Shown here: one piece after another, positions 46,138 through 55,321 of the stretch
How the letters are laid out: each line of letters starts with the position of its first letter
Position numbering within the stretch: the first letter of the stretch is position 1
DNA from: Rhizobium sp.
GTDB taxonomy: Bacteria > Pseudomonadota > Alphaproteobacteria > Rhizobiales > Rhizobiaceae
Assembly (NCBI GenBank): GCA_003527225.1
Contig: DPXQ01000139.1
Coordinates: forward strand, 1 to 64,000
Direction of reading: 5' to 3'
Length of the DNA: 64,000 nucleotides
Position numbers and translations under genes: made by a program
The notes under the pieces: model-generated
Seen by the model: the letters and a program-made list of their open reading frames with translations, nothing else
Told to the model about the DNA's origin: nothing
The model's database searches: none

Positions 46138-47073
46138 ATGACCCTGAAAAAGTATTTCTGGCCTGTGGTCGGCGCTGTTACGATAGCGGTATCCGCCTGG
46201 CTTCTCTACAAGGAATTGCGTGGGCTGTCACTTGATGACCTGCACGACAGCCTGGCCCAGATACCTGCGCACGGCTGGGTATTGGCCGGCTTGTGTTCGC
46301 TGGTCGCCTATGCGGCGCTTGCCGGGTACGACCGCATTGCGCTGATGCATCTGGACCGCAAGGTGAACTGGCTGTTCATCGCGCTTGCCTCCTTCACAGC
46401 CTATGCACTCTCACACAATGTCGGTGCGTCGGTCATTTCGGGCGGCATGGTGCGTTACCGTGCCTATTCGTCAAAGGGGCTCGATGCGCGCGAGATCGGC
46501 GGACTGATTGCGCTCTGCTCCTTCACCTTCTTGCTCGGCACACTGCTTCTCACCGGTGTCATCCTTGTGTTGGAGCCTGACATTATGGAGCGTTTCGGTG
46601 ACCTCTTGCCGATGGGCGCCTCGGCCGCGACCGGCTATGTCATCCTTGTCCTCGTGGGCCTCTATGCGATCGCCAGCCTGCTCCGGCTCCGTCCGCTGCG
46701 CATTGGCTCGTTCCAGATAAGCTACCCGGCTCCGCGCGTTGTACTGTCCCAGTTGGTGATCGGGCCGATGGAACTGATCGGTGCCGCCGGTATCATCTAC
46801 TTCGCCCTCCCGGAGATCGGGAATCCCGGCTTCGTCGTCGTGCTCGGCATTTTTCTGGTGTCGTTCTCGGCAGCTCTGATTTCGCACGCACCGGGTGGGC
46901 TCGGCGTTCTCGAACTGGTCTTCGTCATGGGGCTGCCGGACGTGGCTCAGGCCGACGTGATTGCCGCGCTTCTGGTGTTCCGGCTGTTCTATCTGCTGAT
47001 CCCGCTGGCGATCGCTCTTTTGGTCATTCCGATCTTTGAGCGCACGCAGTTCCGCGCTGGCGCGAAGCCGTAG
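46138..47073 (+). CDS. lysylphosphatidylglycerol-synthase-type flippase domain protein
   Basis: 311-residue integral membrane protein with about eight helices, from the ATG at 46138-46140. It matches the LPG_synthase_TM (UPF0104) family, the flippase half of MprF, without any C-terminal synthase domain: NVGASVISGGMVRYRAYSSKG (about 104-124) is the characteristic stretch. Likely moves a lipid or glycolipid across the inner membrane. Divergent from the RNase T2 gene across 86 bases. Confidence 0.82.
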   Translation: MTLKKYFWPVVGAVTIAVSAWLLYKELRGLSLDDLHDSLAQIPAHGWVLAGLCSLVAYAALAGYDRIALMHLDRKVNWLFIALASFTAYALSHNVGASVISGGMVRYRAYSSKGLDAREIGGLIALCSFTFLLGTLLLTGVILVLEPDIMERFGDLLPMGASAATGYVILVLVGLYAIASLLRLRPLRIGSFQISYPAPRVVLSQLVIGPMELIGAAGIIYFALPEIGNPGFVVVLGIFLVSFSAALISHAPGGLGVLELVFVMGLPDVAQADVIAALLVFRLFYLLIPLAIALLVIPIFERTQFRAGAKP

Positions 47074-47094
47074 GACCGATCCGTAGGAAAGGTC

Positions 47095-47499
47095 TCAACG
47101 CAACGACTTGCAGGCTGCGCCGTAGATATGCCAAGGGTCAAGTCCGCTGGCACAGAACTCGACCGACGAGCCCACGCCCGCGAAACCCCAGTTGTTTTCG
47201 ATCAGATACCAGAGATCGCGCCTCCGGCCGTCGGTCGTGGTCACCGCCGTATGGCAGTAGCGGCGTTCGACCCGGTGCATTTCATCGGCGGGCAGGAAAC
47301 GGCTCTCTCGAATCAGGCCGAAATCGGCAATTGCGAGATCGATCTGGAGGAAACGGCGGTTGTTTTCGGCGAAACGACTGGCAACCGAGCCGACCACCGA
47401 CGCCTCCTCGCAGAAGGGTGTTGCCGCAAGACTATCTGTTGCCATCGTCGCGCAGCCGCCCACTGCAAGCACGGCACTGATCAAGAATTTGGCAATCAT
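47095..47499 (-). CDS. small exported Cys-rich protein, unknown function
   Basis: 134 residues from the ATG at 47497-47499 with GGGAG upstream. N-terminal hydrophobic signal with VGGC at 13-16, which could be a lipobox, or a signal peptide cut after SLA at about 25. The mature part has four cysteines (30, 82, 116, 130) suggesting two disulfides, plus an Arg-rich middle and WHIYGAAC near the end. No family recognised. Lies between two convergent or opposing genes with short gaps. Confidence 0.6.
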   Translation of the reverse strand: MIAKFLISAVLAVGGCATMATDSLAATPFCEEASVVGSVASRFAENNRRFLQIDLAIADFGLIRESRFLPADEMHRVERRYCHTAVTTTDGRRRDLWYLIENNWGFAGVGSSVEFCASGLDPWHIYGAACKSLR

Positions 47500-47604
47500 T
47501 GCTGCTCTCCCGTTTGCAGTCACAATGTTGCCAAAACCCAGCAAGGTCAAGGGACAAGGAGGGGTTGCGGTCCATTGCCGCCGGCCTCTTATGGCGTGCT
47601 ATCT

Positions 47605-48456
47605 TCAGTCTTCTCCGCGAAGCCAGAAACAGCGCTGTGAGGCGTAGCGATCCTGTGCCAGAACCCGCTTCAGTTCCGGGAGGACGGCGTGCAGATCGTT
47701 CTTGAGCGTGAAGGGCGGGTTGACAATGACAAGCCCGGAACCGGAGAGCCCGGTGGCGTCACGATCGCTGCGGACGGAAAGCTCCGCGCAGAGCATCTTG
47801 GGGATCTCAAGCGCCTTCAGCGCTTCGTGAAAGGCCGGGATCGGCGCGCCCTTCTTGATCGGGTACCATAGGCAATAGGTTCCGGTGGCAAAGCGGCGAT
47901 AGGCGCGCGCGAGGCCGTCGACCAGCCGGTCATACTCGCCCTCGGCTTCGAAGGGGGGATCGACAAGAACGATACCGCGCTTTTCCTTCGGCGGAAGATG
48001 CGCGCCGAGCGCCAGCCAGCCGTCGAGTTCGGTAACGCGCACCTGGTAATCGCCCTCGAAAAGCCGTGAGAGGCTGCGGCAATCGTCGGGATGGAGTTCC
48101 ATGGCCGAAAGCCGGTCCTGTGGACGAAACAGCATGCGTGCCAGTTTCGGCGAGCCGGGATAAAGCGTCAGCGCTCCGTCGGCATTCAGTTCACGGACGG
48201 CACCAAGATAGGGCTCCAACAAGAGGGAGACGTTCGCTGGAAGGTCGGCTTCCATCAGGCGGCCGATACCGTCGCGCCATTCGCCGGTCTTCTGCGCCTC
48301 ATCGGAAGACAGGTCATAGAGACCGATGCCCGCATGGGTGTCGAGCAGCCGGAAGGCCTTGTCCTTCTGCTGAAGATAGACGATGAGCCGTGCAAGCACC
48401 GCGTGCTTCAGCACATCGGCGAAATTGCCGGCGTGATAGATGTGGCGATAATTCAT
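47605..48456 (-). CDS. rlmJ: 23S rRNA (adenine2030-N6)-methyltransferase
   Basis: RlmJ methylates A2030 of 23S rRNA. 283 residues, starting MNYRHIYHAGNFADVLKH, which is the conserved RlmJ opening that contacts the RNA. SAM region LDTHAGIGLY (about 38-47) and the catalytic VDPPFE at about 164-169 (DPPY/F motif of N6-adenine methyltransferases). Divergent from the molybdopterin oxidoreductase across 76 bases. Confidence 0.95.
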   Translation of the reverse strand: MNYRHIYHAGNFADVLKHAVLARLIVYLQQKDKAFRLLDTHAGIGLYDLSSDEAQKTGEWRDGIGRLMEADLPANVSLLLEPYLGAVRELNADGALTLYPGSPKLARMLFRPQDRLSAMELHPDDCRSLSRLFEGDYQVRVTELDGWLALGAHLPPKEKRGIVLVDPPFEAEGEYDRLVDGLARAYRRFATGTYCLWYPIKKGAPIPAFHEALKALEIPKMLCAELSVRSDRDATGLSGSGLVIVNPPFTLKNDLHAVLPELKRVLAQDRYASQRCFWLRGED

Positions 48457-48532
48457 CTTCGTATCCGATGGCTGTGATGATTTGTTTGAATGGACCTTTT
48501 AGGCGCTTGTTGCTTGCCATATACAGGCAGGC

Positions 48533-50653
48533 ATGAATATCGCGAGCCCCATCCGAACCCGTTCCGTCGGTCATACGGCCTGTCCGCACGACTGTCCATC
48601 CACGTGCGCGCTCGAGGTCGATCTGACTGAGGACGGCAGGATCGGCCGGGTGCGCGGCGCCTCGGACAATTCCTATACCGCCGGCGTCATTTGCGCCAAG
48701 GTCGCGCGCTATGCCGAGCGGCTCTACCATCCGGACCGGCTGTTGACACCGAAGCGCCGCAAGGGTGCCAAGGGCGAGGGCGCGTGGCAGGAGATTTCCT
48801 GGGACGACGCGCTGGACGAGATCGCGGCGGCCTTCGTGAAGGCTGAGCAACAGCACGGCAGCGAAGCGGTCTGGCCGTATTTCTATGCCGGAACCATGGG
48901 GCAGGTACAGCGTGACAGCGTCGAGCGCCTGCGCCATGCCAAGCGCTATTCCGGCTTTTTCGGCACGATTTGCACCAACATGGCCTGGACCGGCTATGTG
49001 ATGGGCACAGGCGCGCTTCGCGGTCCCGATCCGCGCGAGATGGCGAAATCCGATTGCGTGGTGATCTGGGGCACCAACGCCGTCGCGACCCAGGTCAATG
49101 TCATGACCCATGCGTCGAGGGCCCGCAAGGAACGTGGGGCGAAGATTGTTGTCGTGGACATCTACGACAATCCGACGATGAAGCAGGCCGATCTCGGCCT
49201 GATCGTCCGCCCCGGAACGGACGCGGCGCTGGCCTGTGCCGTCATGCACATCGCCTTTCGTGACGGCTATGCCGACCGCGCCTATATGGCGAAATTCGCC
49301 GACGATCCGGCGGGGCTCGAGGCCCATCTGCAGACCCGGACCCCGGAATGGGCCTCCGCGATCACCGGGCTTTCGGTCGCGGAGATCGAGGCCTTCGCCC
49401 GTCTCGTCGGCACGACGAACAAGACCTTCTTCCGCCTCGGCTATGGCTTCGCCAGAAGCCGCAACGGCGTCGTGTCCATGCACTCTGCCCTTTCCATCGC
49501 GACGGTTCTGGGAAGCTGGCAGCATGAAGGCGGAGGCGCGTTTCACAACAATGGCGACATCTTCCGGCTGAACAAGGCGGAACTGATGGGAACCGGCTAC
49601 ATGGATCCCGCAATCCGCATGCTCGACCAGTCGCAGATCGGCCGCGTGCTGACCGGCGATGCCGAGGCGCTGCGTCATCGCGGCCCGGTGACGGCGCTCT
49701 TGATCCAGAACACCAATCCGGTCAACGTCGCGCCGGAACAGCGCCTGGTAAAAAGGGGCTTCCTGCGCGACGACCTGTTCGTCGCGGTCCACGAGCATTT
49801 CATGACCGAGACCGCCGAGGTTGCCGATATCGTGCTGCCGGCCACCATGTTCGTCGAGCATGACGACATCTATCGCGGCGGCGGACACAGCCATATCCTG
49901 CTCGGACCGAAGATCGTCGAGCCGCCGGAAACGGTGCGCACCAACCTTTTCGTCATCGAGGAACTGGCCAAGCGCCTCGGCGTTGCCGATCGCCCCGGCT
50001 TCGGCCTGACGGAGCGCGAGCATATCGACCACATGCTGGAGGCGAGCGGCTGGCCGGGCTATGGCACGCTGGAGGACGAGCGCTGGTTCGACTGCCAGCC
50101 GGAGTTCCGCCAGGCACATTACCTCGACGGTTTCGGCCATGCCGACGGCAAGTTCCGCTTCCGCCCGGACTGGCAGAACGGCAAGGCGCCCAACAAGCCG
50201 CCGGCGAAGCTCGGCAATCTCGGTCCGGTCGACAGGCTGCCGGAGTTTCCGGACCAGGTGGACCTCATCGAAGTGGCGGATGCCGAACATCCTTTCCGTC
50301 TCGCGACGTCGCCGTCCCGCAATTTCCTGAATTCCACCTTCGCCGAAACCCGCAGTTCCGTTCAGAAGGAAGGCAGGCCCGAGGTGATGGTCAACCCGAC
50401 GGACGCGGCACGTCTCGGGATTGTCGCGGGCGATCTTGTCCGCATGGGCAATAGGCGCGGCGATCTGCGCATCCACGCCCGGGTGACCGACGCCGTGAAA
50501 CCCGGTGTCCTCGTCGCCGAAGGTATCTGGCCGAACAAGGCCCATGTCGACGGGGAGGGGATCAACGTGCTGACGGGGGCCGATGCCGTGGCTCCGCACG
50601 GAGGCGCCGCATTCCACGACAACAAGGTCTGGCTGGTAAAAGACGGGATATGA
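48533..50653 (+). CDS. molybdopterin oxidoreductase (DMSO reductase superfamily)
   Basis: 706-residue protein of the DMSO reductase superfamily. The N-terminal Fe4S4 site is complete with C17, C21, C25 and C54 in CPHDCPSTC and GVICAK. The three molybdopterin domains follow, with the IWGTNAVATQ and TNPVNVAPEQ stretches and a C-terminal molydopterin dinucleotide-binding domain (about 585-700). No signal peptide, so it is cytoplasmic. No adjacent electron-transfer subunit is present. The NUDIX gene overlaps its stop by four bases. Substrate cannot be read from sequence. Confidence 0.92.
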   Translation: MNIASPIRTRSVGHTACPHDCPSTCALEVDLTEDGRIGRVRGASDNSYTAGVICAKVARYAERLYHPDRLLTPKRRKGAKGEGAWQEISWDDALDEIAAAFVKAEQQHGSEAVWPYFYAGTMGQVQRDSVERLRHAKRYSGFFGTICTNMAWTGYVMGTGALRGPDPREMAKSDCVVIWGTNAVATQVNVMTHASRARKERGAKIVVVDIYDNPTMKQADLGLIVRPGTDAALACAVMHIAFRDGYADRAYMAKFADDPAGLEAHLQTRTPEWASAITGLSVAEIEAFARLVGTTNKTFFRLGYGFARSRNGVVSMHSALSIATVLGSWQHEGGGAFHNNGDIFRLNKAELMGTGYMDPAIRMLDQSQIGRVLTGDAEALRHRGPVTALLIQNTNPVNVAPEQRLVKRGFLRDDLFVAVHEHFMTETAEVADIVLPATMFVEHDDIYRGGGHSHILLGPKIVEPPETVRTNLFVIEELAKRLGVADRPGFGLTEREHIDHMLEASGWPGYGTLEDERWFDCQPEFRQAHYLDGFGHADGKFRFRPDWQNGKAPNKPPAKLGNLGPVDRLPEFPDQVDLIEVADAEHPFRLATSPSRNFLNSTFAETRSSVQKEGRPEVMVNPTDAARLGIVAGDLVRMGNRRGDLRIHARVTDAVKPGVLVAEGIWPNKAHVDGEGINVLTGADAVAPHGGAAFHDNKVWLVKDGI

Positions 50654-51255
50654 GCAAATTCGACCGCACGGGGATCAAGATCCTCAAGGATGTGACGCTG
50701 TGGAAGGGATGGAGCCATCTGCGCCGCATCACCTTCGACTACACCCATGCTGATGGCAAAACCACAGAACTTGATTGGGAGGTCTTCGATCGCGGCGGCG
50801 GCGTAGCCATCCTTCTCTTCGATCCCTCCCGCGGTACCGCGGTCTTCGTTCGCCAGTTCCGTGTACCAGTCCATCTCATGGGTGAGCCGGCTTTCCTGCT
50901 GGAGGTGCCGGCGGGAGCGACCGATGGAGAAGATCCCGAAGTGGCGGTCTGTCGCGAGGTTCTCGAGGAGACCGGTTACCGGATCGAGAAGCCCCGTTTT
51001 CTCTTCAGTGCCTATATGTCGCCGGGATCGTTGACGGAAAAGATGTACTTCTATCTCGCGCTCGTCGGCGCAGGCGACAAGGTTGCGGCCGGAGGTGGCA
51101 CCGTTCACGAGCACGAGGATCTCGAATTGCTGGAGATCCCGTTTGACGATGCCATGGCGATGATCGGCACGGGTGAAATCTGCGACGCCAAGACGATCAT
51201 GCTGCTGCAATGGGCAGCCTTGAACCGCTCCGCGCTTGTACCTGCTGGAGGTTAG
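50650..51255 (+). CDS. NUDIX hydrolase, NudK/ADP-ribose pyrophosphatase-like
   Basis: 201 residues. The Nudix box is recognisable as PAGATDGEDP...CREVLEETGY (about 90-112) with the REVLEETG core intact; at the first Glu position of the box an Asp aligns. The EVPAG lead-in and spacing resemble the GDP-mannose/ADP-sugar pyrophosphatase group, so a nucleotide-sugar or dinucleotide substrate is likely. The ATG overlaps the oxidoreductase stop by four bases (ATGA), giving tight translational coupling that may be functional. Confidence 0.87.
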   Translation: MSKFDRTGIKILKDVTLWKGWSHLRRITFDYTHADGKTTELDWEVFDRGGGVAILLFDPSRGTAVFVRQFRVPVHLMGEPAFLLEVPAGATDGEDPEVAVCREVLEETGYRIEKPRFLFSAYMSPGSLTEKMYFYLALVGAGDKVAAGGGTVHEHEDLELLEIPFDDAMAMIGTGEICDAKTIMLLQWAALNRSALVPAGG

Positions 51256-51292
51256 AGGCGGGCAACACTCGAATGCTGCCCGCCGGAATTCG

Positions 51293-52243
51293 TCAGAATT
51301 TGCCCTTGAGGCCGAACGAGATCGACATCGCCTGGAAGTCCGCGCCGGCTCCGTCTTCCTGAGAGCCGACCTTGCTGCCGGTCGTCGTGTCATAGAACTC
51401 CATGTCGCCGCGCGCGTGGAACACACGTTCGAACGATCCGGAGACATAGAGCGACGCCATGGATGTCAGTTCGTAGTTCATGGCAACATTGGCGCCGATG
51501 GTGGGCGCCATGTTCATGGTGTCATAGAACCGCAGGCTGCGCATCCAGTGGTCGTCGATATCGTCGATGCCGAAGCTCAAACCGCCCTGCAACCCGCCGC
51601 TGATGGTGAACTTGCCGACATTGTGTTCGCCACTCACGCTAAGGAAGCCGACTGGGATCTTCTGCTGGTAGCTGATGCCTTTCTCGCCATCGGGGAAATT
51701 GCCGGAGAGGTCGCGGAAGGCAGGGTCGCCGCTGGAATAGATGAAGGATCCGCCATAGGCGGTCCACTTGACATCCGTGTAGCGGAAGCCGGCGCCGATA
51801 TCGAAGCTGGTGGTTTCGTTTTTGAAGACTTCGCGATCGATCTCGACCGAGCCGCTGAGATAGTGGTCGAGCTGCGTATCCGGGTGGATCGAGCGCTCGC
51901 TCCAGTCATCATACATGGAGCTCAGCCAGTCATAGTCGACCATATGGCCGTCACCGCCGGTGCCGACGTTGAAACTGCCCTTGACGCTCCAGCTCTTGTC
52001 GATCTGCGCATCGAGACCGAGGGTATAGAGGGTCACGCCCTTGCTTTCCCAGTCGAGCTGGCTCAGTTTGTGGCTGCCCGAATAGACGAACTCGCCGGCC
52101 TTGATGTTGGCAAGGCCGATACCGCCGGAGATCGCAAAGGCTCCGTCCGGCGATGCGAAGAGATTGTCGTCCGCTGCTGCGAGCGACGGTGCCGCGAGGA
52201 CAAGACAAGAGAGTGCTGCGGCTTTGATGCGTAACGGCTTCAT
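51293..52243 (-). CDS. omptin-family outer membrane protease
   Basis: 316 residues with a signal peptide (1-23) and a ten-strand beta-barrel ending in phenylalanine (SFGLKGKF). The omptin active site is complete by position: D103 and D105 in VDYDWL, and D230 and H232 in DDHWMRS, matching the Asp/Asp plus Asp/His pairs of OmpT. WSERSIHPDTQLDHY (114-128) is also typical. Omptins cut peptides at basic residues and need LPS. They are best known in enteric pathogens, so an intact one here is notable. AAGGGA precedes the ATG. Confidence 0.9.
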   Translation of the reverse strand: MKPLRIKAAALSCLVLAAPSLAAADDNLFASPDGAFAISGGIGLANIKAGEFVYSGSHKLSQLDWESKGVTLYTLGLDAQIDKSWSVKGSFNVGTGGDGHMVDYDWLSSMYDDWSERSIHPDTQLDHYLSGSVEIDREVFKNETTSFDIGAGFRYTDVKWTAYGGSFIYSSGDPAFRDLSGNFPDGEKGISYQQKIPVGFLSVSGEHNVGKFTISGGLQGGLSFGIDDIDDHWMRSLRFYDTMNMAPTIGANVAMNYELTSMASLYVSGSFERVFHARGDMEFYDTTTGSKVGSQEDGAGADFQAMSISFGLKGKF

Positions 52244-52286
52244 TTAAACGATCCCTTTTTTGCAGAAACCCAGTGGATTTCGCGCG

Positions 52287-52314
52287 AAGATACGAATTCG
52301 CCATTTTATATCAA
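52287..52314 (-). promoter_or_regulatory. probable promoter of the omptin gene
   Basis: On the minus strand TTGATA (52309-52314) and TATCTT (52287-52292) are 16 bases apart, about 43 bases before the ATG. The surrounding 263-base gap 52244-52506 is AT-rich at this end; I do not see a clear PhoP-type direct repeat. Confidence 0.4.
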
Positions 52315-52506
52315 TAGCTTGGGTCGACCACTTTTGAGTCTTGTCAGGTCCAATAATGGGCCCAATTTCGGACGGTCGCCAAAGCGAAGACTCTCCGACT
52401 TTACGTTTTGCGCTCGAAACCGCCCGAAGGCTTGCAACGCCGAGTTCAGGGCTTGCCGCTATCCTCTTTTTCGATGACTGTGGCGACCGCCAGCGGAGGT
52501 TCAAAG

Positions 52507-53298
52507 ATGCCGGACAATGAGCGGAAATGGGCTTTGGTGACGGGAGCGACGGGCGGGCTCGGTCAGGCCTTTTGTGAAGCTTTGGCAGAGAGGGGCTACA
52601 ATCTCGTGCTGTCGGCGCGACACCTCGATGCGCTCGAGGCGCTTGCCGGACGACTTCGTTCCGCCCATGGGGTCGAGGTCGTGGCCGAAGCTGCAGATCT
52701 TGCGGAGCCGAATTCTGCGCGCGCGCTGAAAAGCGCGATCGACGCGCGCGGTATTGCTATCGAGACACTGATCAACAATGCGGGCTTTGGTGTGCAAGGC
52801 GAGTTCCGATCTCAGCCGATCGAACGTATAGACGGTATGATTGCGGTCAATGTCCTGGTGCTGACGGAACTCACTCACGCATTCGCGAACGATATGGCGG
52901 CCCGCGGCGGCGGCCATATCATGCTTCTGGCCAGCACCGCGGCCTTCGAGCCGATCCCCGGCTATGCCGTCTATGCCGCGACCAAGGCCTACGTCCTGTC
53001 GCTTGCCCATGCACTCAACAGAGAGCTTCGCCGCTGCAAGGTCGTCGTGACCGCGCTTTGCCCGGGTCCGACGGAGACCGCTTTCTTCACCAATGCCGGC
53101 CACACGATCAGGGCCGGAACACAGGCGATCATGATGAAACCGGAGCCCGTTGCCGAAATCGGGTTGACGGCACTCTATGGGGGGAAGGCGAGCGTCGTCG
53201 CCGGCGTCTTCAACCGCATCATCGCGTTCTCGATGCGTCTGGCTCCGAGGACGCTTCAGGCAAGGGTGGCGGCGGTCTTCATGGGCGCCAAAAAATAG
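52507..53298 (+). CDS. short-chain dehydrogenase/reductase
   Basis: 263 residues from the ATG at 52507-52509, six bases after GGAGG. TGATGGLG at 12-19, NNAG at 90-93, S143 and the YAATK site with Y156 and K160 give a full classical SDR set. The C-terminal 40 residues form an extra hydrophobic region (FNRIIAFSMRLAPRTLQARVAAVFMG), so it may be membrane-associated like the DltE or YqjQ group. Substrate unknown. Convergent with purN. Confidence 0.87.
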   Translation: MPDNERKWALVTGATGGLGQAFCEALAERGYNLVLSARHLDALEALAGRLRSAHGVEVVAEAADLAEPNSARALKSAIDARGIAIETLINNAGFGVQGEFRSQPIERIDGMIAVNVLVLTELTHAFANDMAARGGGHIMLLASTAAFEPIPGYAVYAATKAYVLSLAHALNRELRRCKVVVTALCPGPTETAFFTNAGHTIRAGTQAIMMKPEPVAEIGLTALYGGKASVVAGVFNRIIAFSMRLAPRTLQARVAAVFMGAKK

Positions 53299-53307
53299 CG
53301 CGATCCC

Positions 53308-53964
53308 TTAAGCGGAAATCAGCGTCGCAGCCGGATCTCCGGCAAAACCAAGCCGTTCGACCCGTCCATCGGCGAGCATCCGCACCTTGCCCTCGGCAAG
53401 CAGCCTGAGCGCCAGGGGATAGGTCCGGTGTTCGACCGTCAGCACCCTTGCCGCGAGGCTGTCGGCCGTGTCGTCGGGAAGAACGGGAACCACGGCCTGC
53501 GCGACGACCGGTCCCTCGTCCATGCCCTCGGTGACGAAATGAACGGTGCATCCGGCGATCTTCATGCCGGCCTTGATCGCGCGGTCATGGGTGTGCAGTC
53601 CCGGGAAGAGCGGCAGGAGGGACGGATGGATATTGAGAATGCGCCCCGCATAGCGATGGATGAAGTCACCCGAGAGCAGCCGCATATAGCCGGCGAGACA
53701 CAGGATGTCGGGCTGCAGTTGGTCGAGAGCTCCGATGATCGCGGCCTCGTGCTCGGCCTTGCCTGCATAGGCCTTGCGCTCGAACACGAACGTCGCGATA
53801 CCCTGTGCGGAGGCCTTGGCCAGGCCGCCGGCCGTTGGTTTGTCGGAAATCACTCCGACGATTTCGGCCGGAAAATCCGGCTTCTGCGTTGCTGCAAGCA
53901 GCGCCATCATGTTGGAGCCGCCGCCGGAAATGAAGACGACGACGCGTTTGCGCGGGGCGGTCAT
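53308..53964 (-). CDS. purN: phosphoribosylglycinamide formyltransferase
   Basis: Transfers a formyl group from 10-formyltetrahydrofolate to GAR. Catalytic triad N111, H113 and D149 in [10 protein letters not shown] and VTEGMDEGP, and the GGGSN phosphate loop at 14-18. 218 residues. Its ATG overlaps the purM stop by four bases, the normal purM-purN arrangement. Confidence 0.97.
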   Translation of the reverse strand: MTAPRKRVVVFISGGGSNMMALLAATQKPDFPAEIVGVISDKPTAGGLAKASAQGIATFVFERKAYAGKAEHEAAIIGALDQLQPDILCLAGYMRLLSGDFIHRYAGRILNIHPSLLPLFPGLHTHDRAIKAGMKIAGCTVHFVTEGMDEGPVVAQAVVPVLPDDTADSLAARVLTVEHRTYPLALRLLAEGKVRMLADGRVERLGFAGDPAATLISA

Positions 53965-55034
53965 AGGGCGAGCGTGCCCTTGTAGACGGTTCCCGGCGCA
54001 CCTTCGGCACGCGCAACCATGCGGCCAAGGGTAACGACCGTCTCACCCTCGTCGGTGAGGACTTCGGCGACGCGGGCTGCATCCTTTTCGGCCACAACAA
54101 CGATCATGCCGACGCCGCAGTTGAAGGTGCGCAGCATTTCGTTCTGCGCGACGCCGCCCGTTTTAGCGAGCCACGAGAACACCGGCGGCACGGATATGGC
54201 GGAGAGGTTGATCTCGGCAGCCAGGTGCTTCGGAAGCACGCGCGGAATGTTTTCCGGAAAGCCGCCGCCGGTGATATGGGCAAGCGCCTTCAGTGCGCCC
54301 GTTTCGCGGATCGCCTTCAGGAGCGGCTTCACATAGATACGGGTGGGCGTGAGCAGGGCCGCGCCCAGGCTCGCGCCATTGGCAAAGGGTGCCAGTGCAT
54401 CCCAGGCAAGTCCGGAAAGCTCGACGATCTTGCGCACCAGCGAAAAGCCGTTGGAATGGACGCCGGACGAGGCGAGCCCGAGGATCACATCGCCCTCGGC
54501 GATGTCGCCCGCCGGAAGCAGCTGTCCCCGTTCGGCCGCGCCCACGGCAAAGCCCGCCAGATCGTAGTCGCCGCCCTTGTACATGCCGGGCATTTCCGCC
54601 GTTTCACCGCCGATCAGTGCGCATCCGGCCTCGCGGCAACCGGCCGCGATGCCGCCGACGATGGCCGCACCCTGGTCCGGATCGAGTTTGCCGGTGGCGA
54701 AATAATCGAGGAAGAACAGCGGTTCCGCGCCCTGGACAACCAGATCGTTGACGCACATGGCCACGAGGTCGATGCCGACGGTGTCGTGGATACCTGCATC
54801 GATGGCAATCTTGAGTTTGGTTCCGACGCCGTCATTGGCCGCGACGAGGACCGGATCGGTAAACCCGGCCGCCTTGAGGTCGAACAAGCCGCCGAAGCCG
54901 CCGATCTCGCCGTCGGCCCCCGGCCGCCGTGTCGAGCGCACCGCCGGCTTGATTTTCTCCACCAGCAGGTTGCCGGCGTCGATGTCCACACCGGCGTCGC
55001 TATAGGTCAGCCCATTGCGTTCGGATTGGGTCAT
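53961..55034 (-). CDS. purM: phosphoribosylformylglycinamidine cyclo-ligase
   Basis: ATP-dependent ring closure to aminoimidazole ribonucleotide (AIR). From the ATG at 55032-55034 it has 357 residues; another ATG one codon upstream is equally possible, and GGAGG lies before both. The [20 protein letters not shown] opening, GGFGGLFDL and the [11 protein letters not shown] loop are typical PurM features. The upstream 287-base gap to the AI-2E gene shows nothing else that I can support. Confidence 0.96.
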   Translation of the reverse strand: MTQSERNGLTYSDAGVDIDAGNLLVEKIKPAVRSTRRPGADGEIGGFGGLFDLKAAGFTDPVLVAANDGVGTKLKIAIDAGIHDTVGIDLVAMCVNDLVVQGAEPLFFLDYFATGKLDPDQGAAIVGGIAAGCREAGCALIGGETAEMPGMYKGGDYDLAGFAVGAAERGQLLPAGDIAEGDVILGLASSGVHSNGFSLVRKIVELSGLAWDALAPFANGASLGAALLTPTRIYVKPLLKAIRETGALKALAHITGGGFPENIPRVLPKHLAAEINLSAISVPPVFSWLAKTGGVAQNEMLRTFNCGVGMIVVVAEKDAARVAEVLTDEGETVVTLGRMVARAEGAPGTVYKGTLAL

Positions 55035-55321
55035 CATGTGCCTCCGCTGCATCGAGAGTGTTTGGCTCGCCATTGCATGACAGGGCGCGATATGCAAGCT
55101 GGATGGTGTCTGTTCATTGCTTTTCTGCAGGTTTTGTGGCCCATCTGGAGGTCGTTGCCGGTTGATTTCCCGGCCGGCGCTGCGAAGAGGACGGCAGTCG
55201 GGCATTGGTGATCCTGTCGGCCTGGCCTTGACCATGCTTTCCAGCTCATTCTATTTCCTGTTACGGCTGTGGGCCAAATGTATTCGCGACGATAGGCCAA
55301 CCGCACGAAGGGGATTTGGGC

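Noticed and set aside
48513..48533. Inverted repeat around the start of the molybdopterin oxidoreductase gene
   Set aside because: Arms are only seven bases with a mismatch and the repeat overlaps the start codon; too weak to call an operator.
48314..50617. Long minus-strand open frame opposite the molybdopterin oxidoreductase
   Set aside because: Antisense of a real gene with a clear cofactor site; no family resemblance and no RBS.
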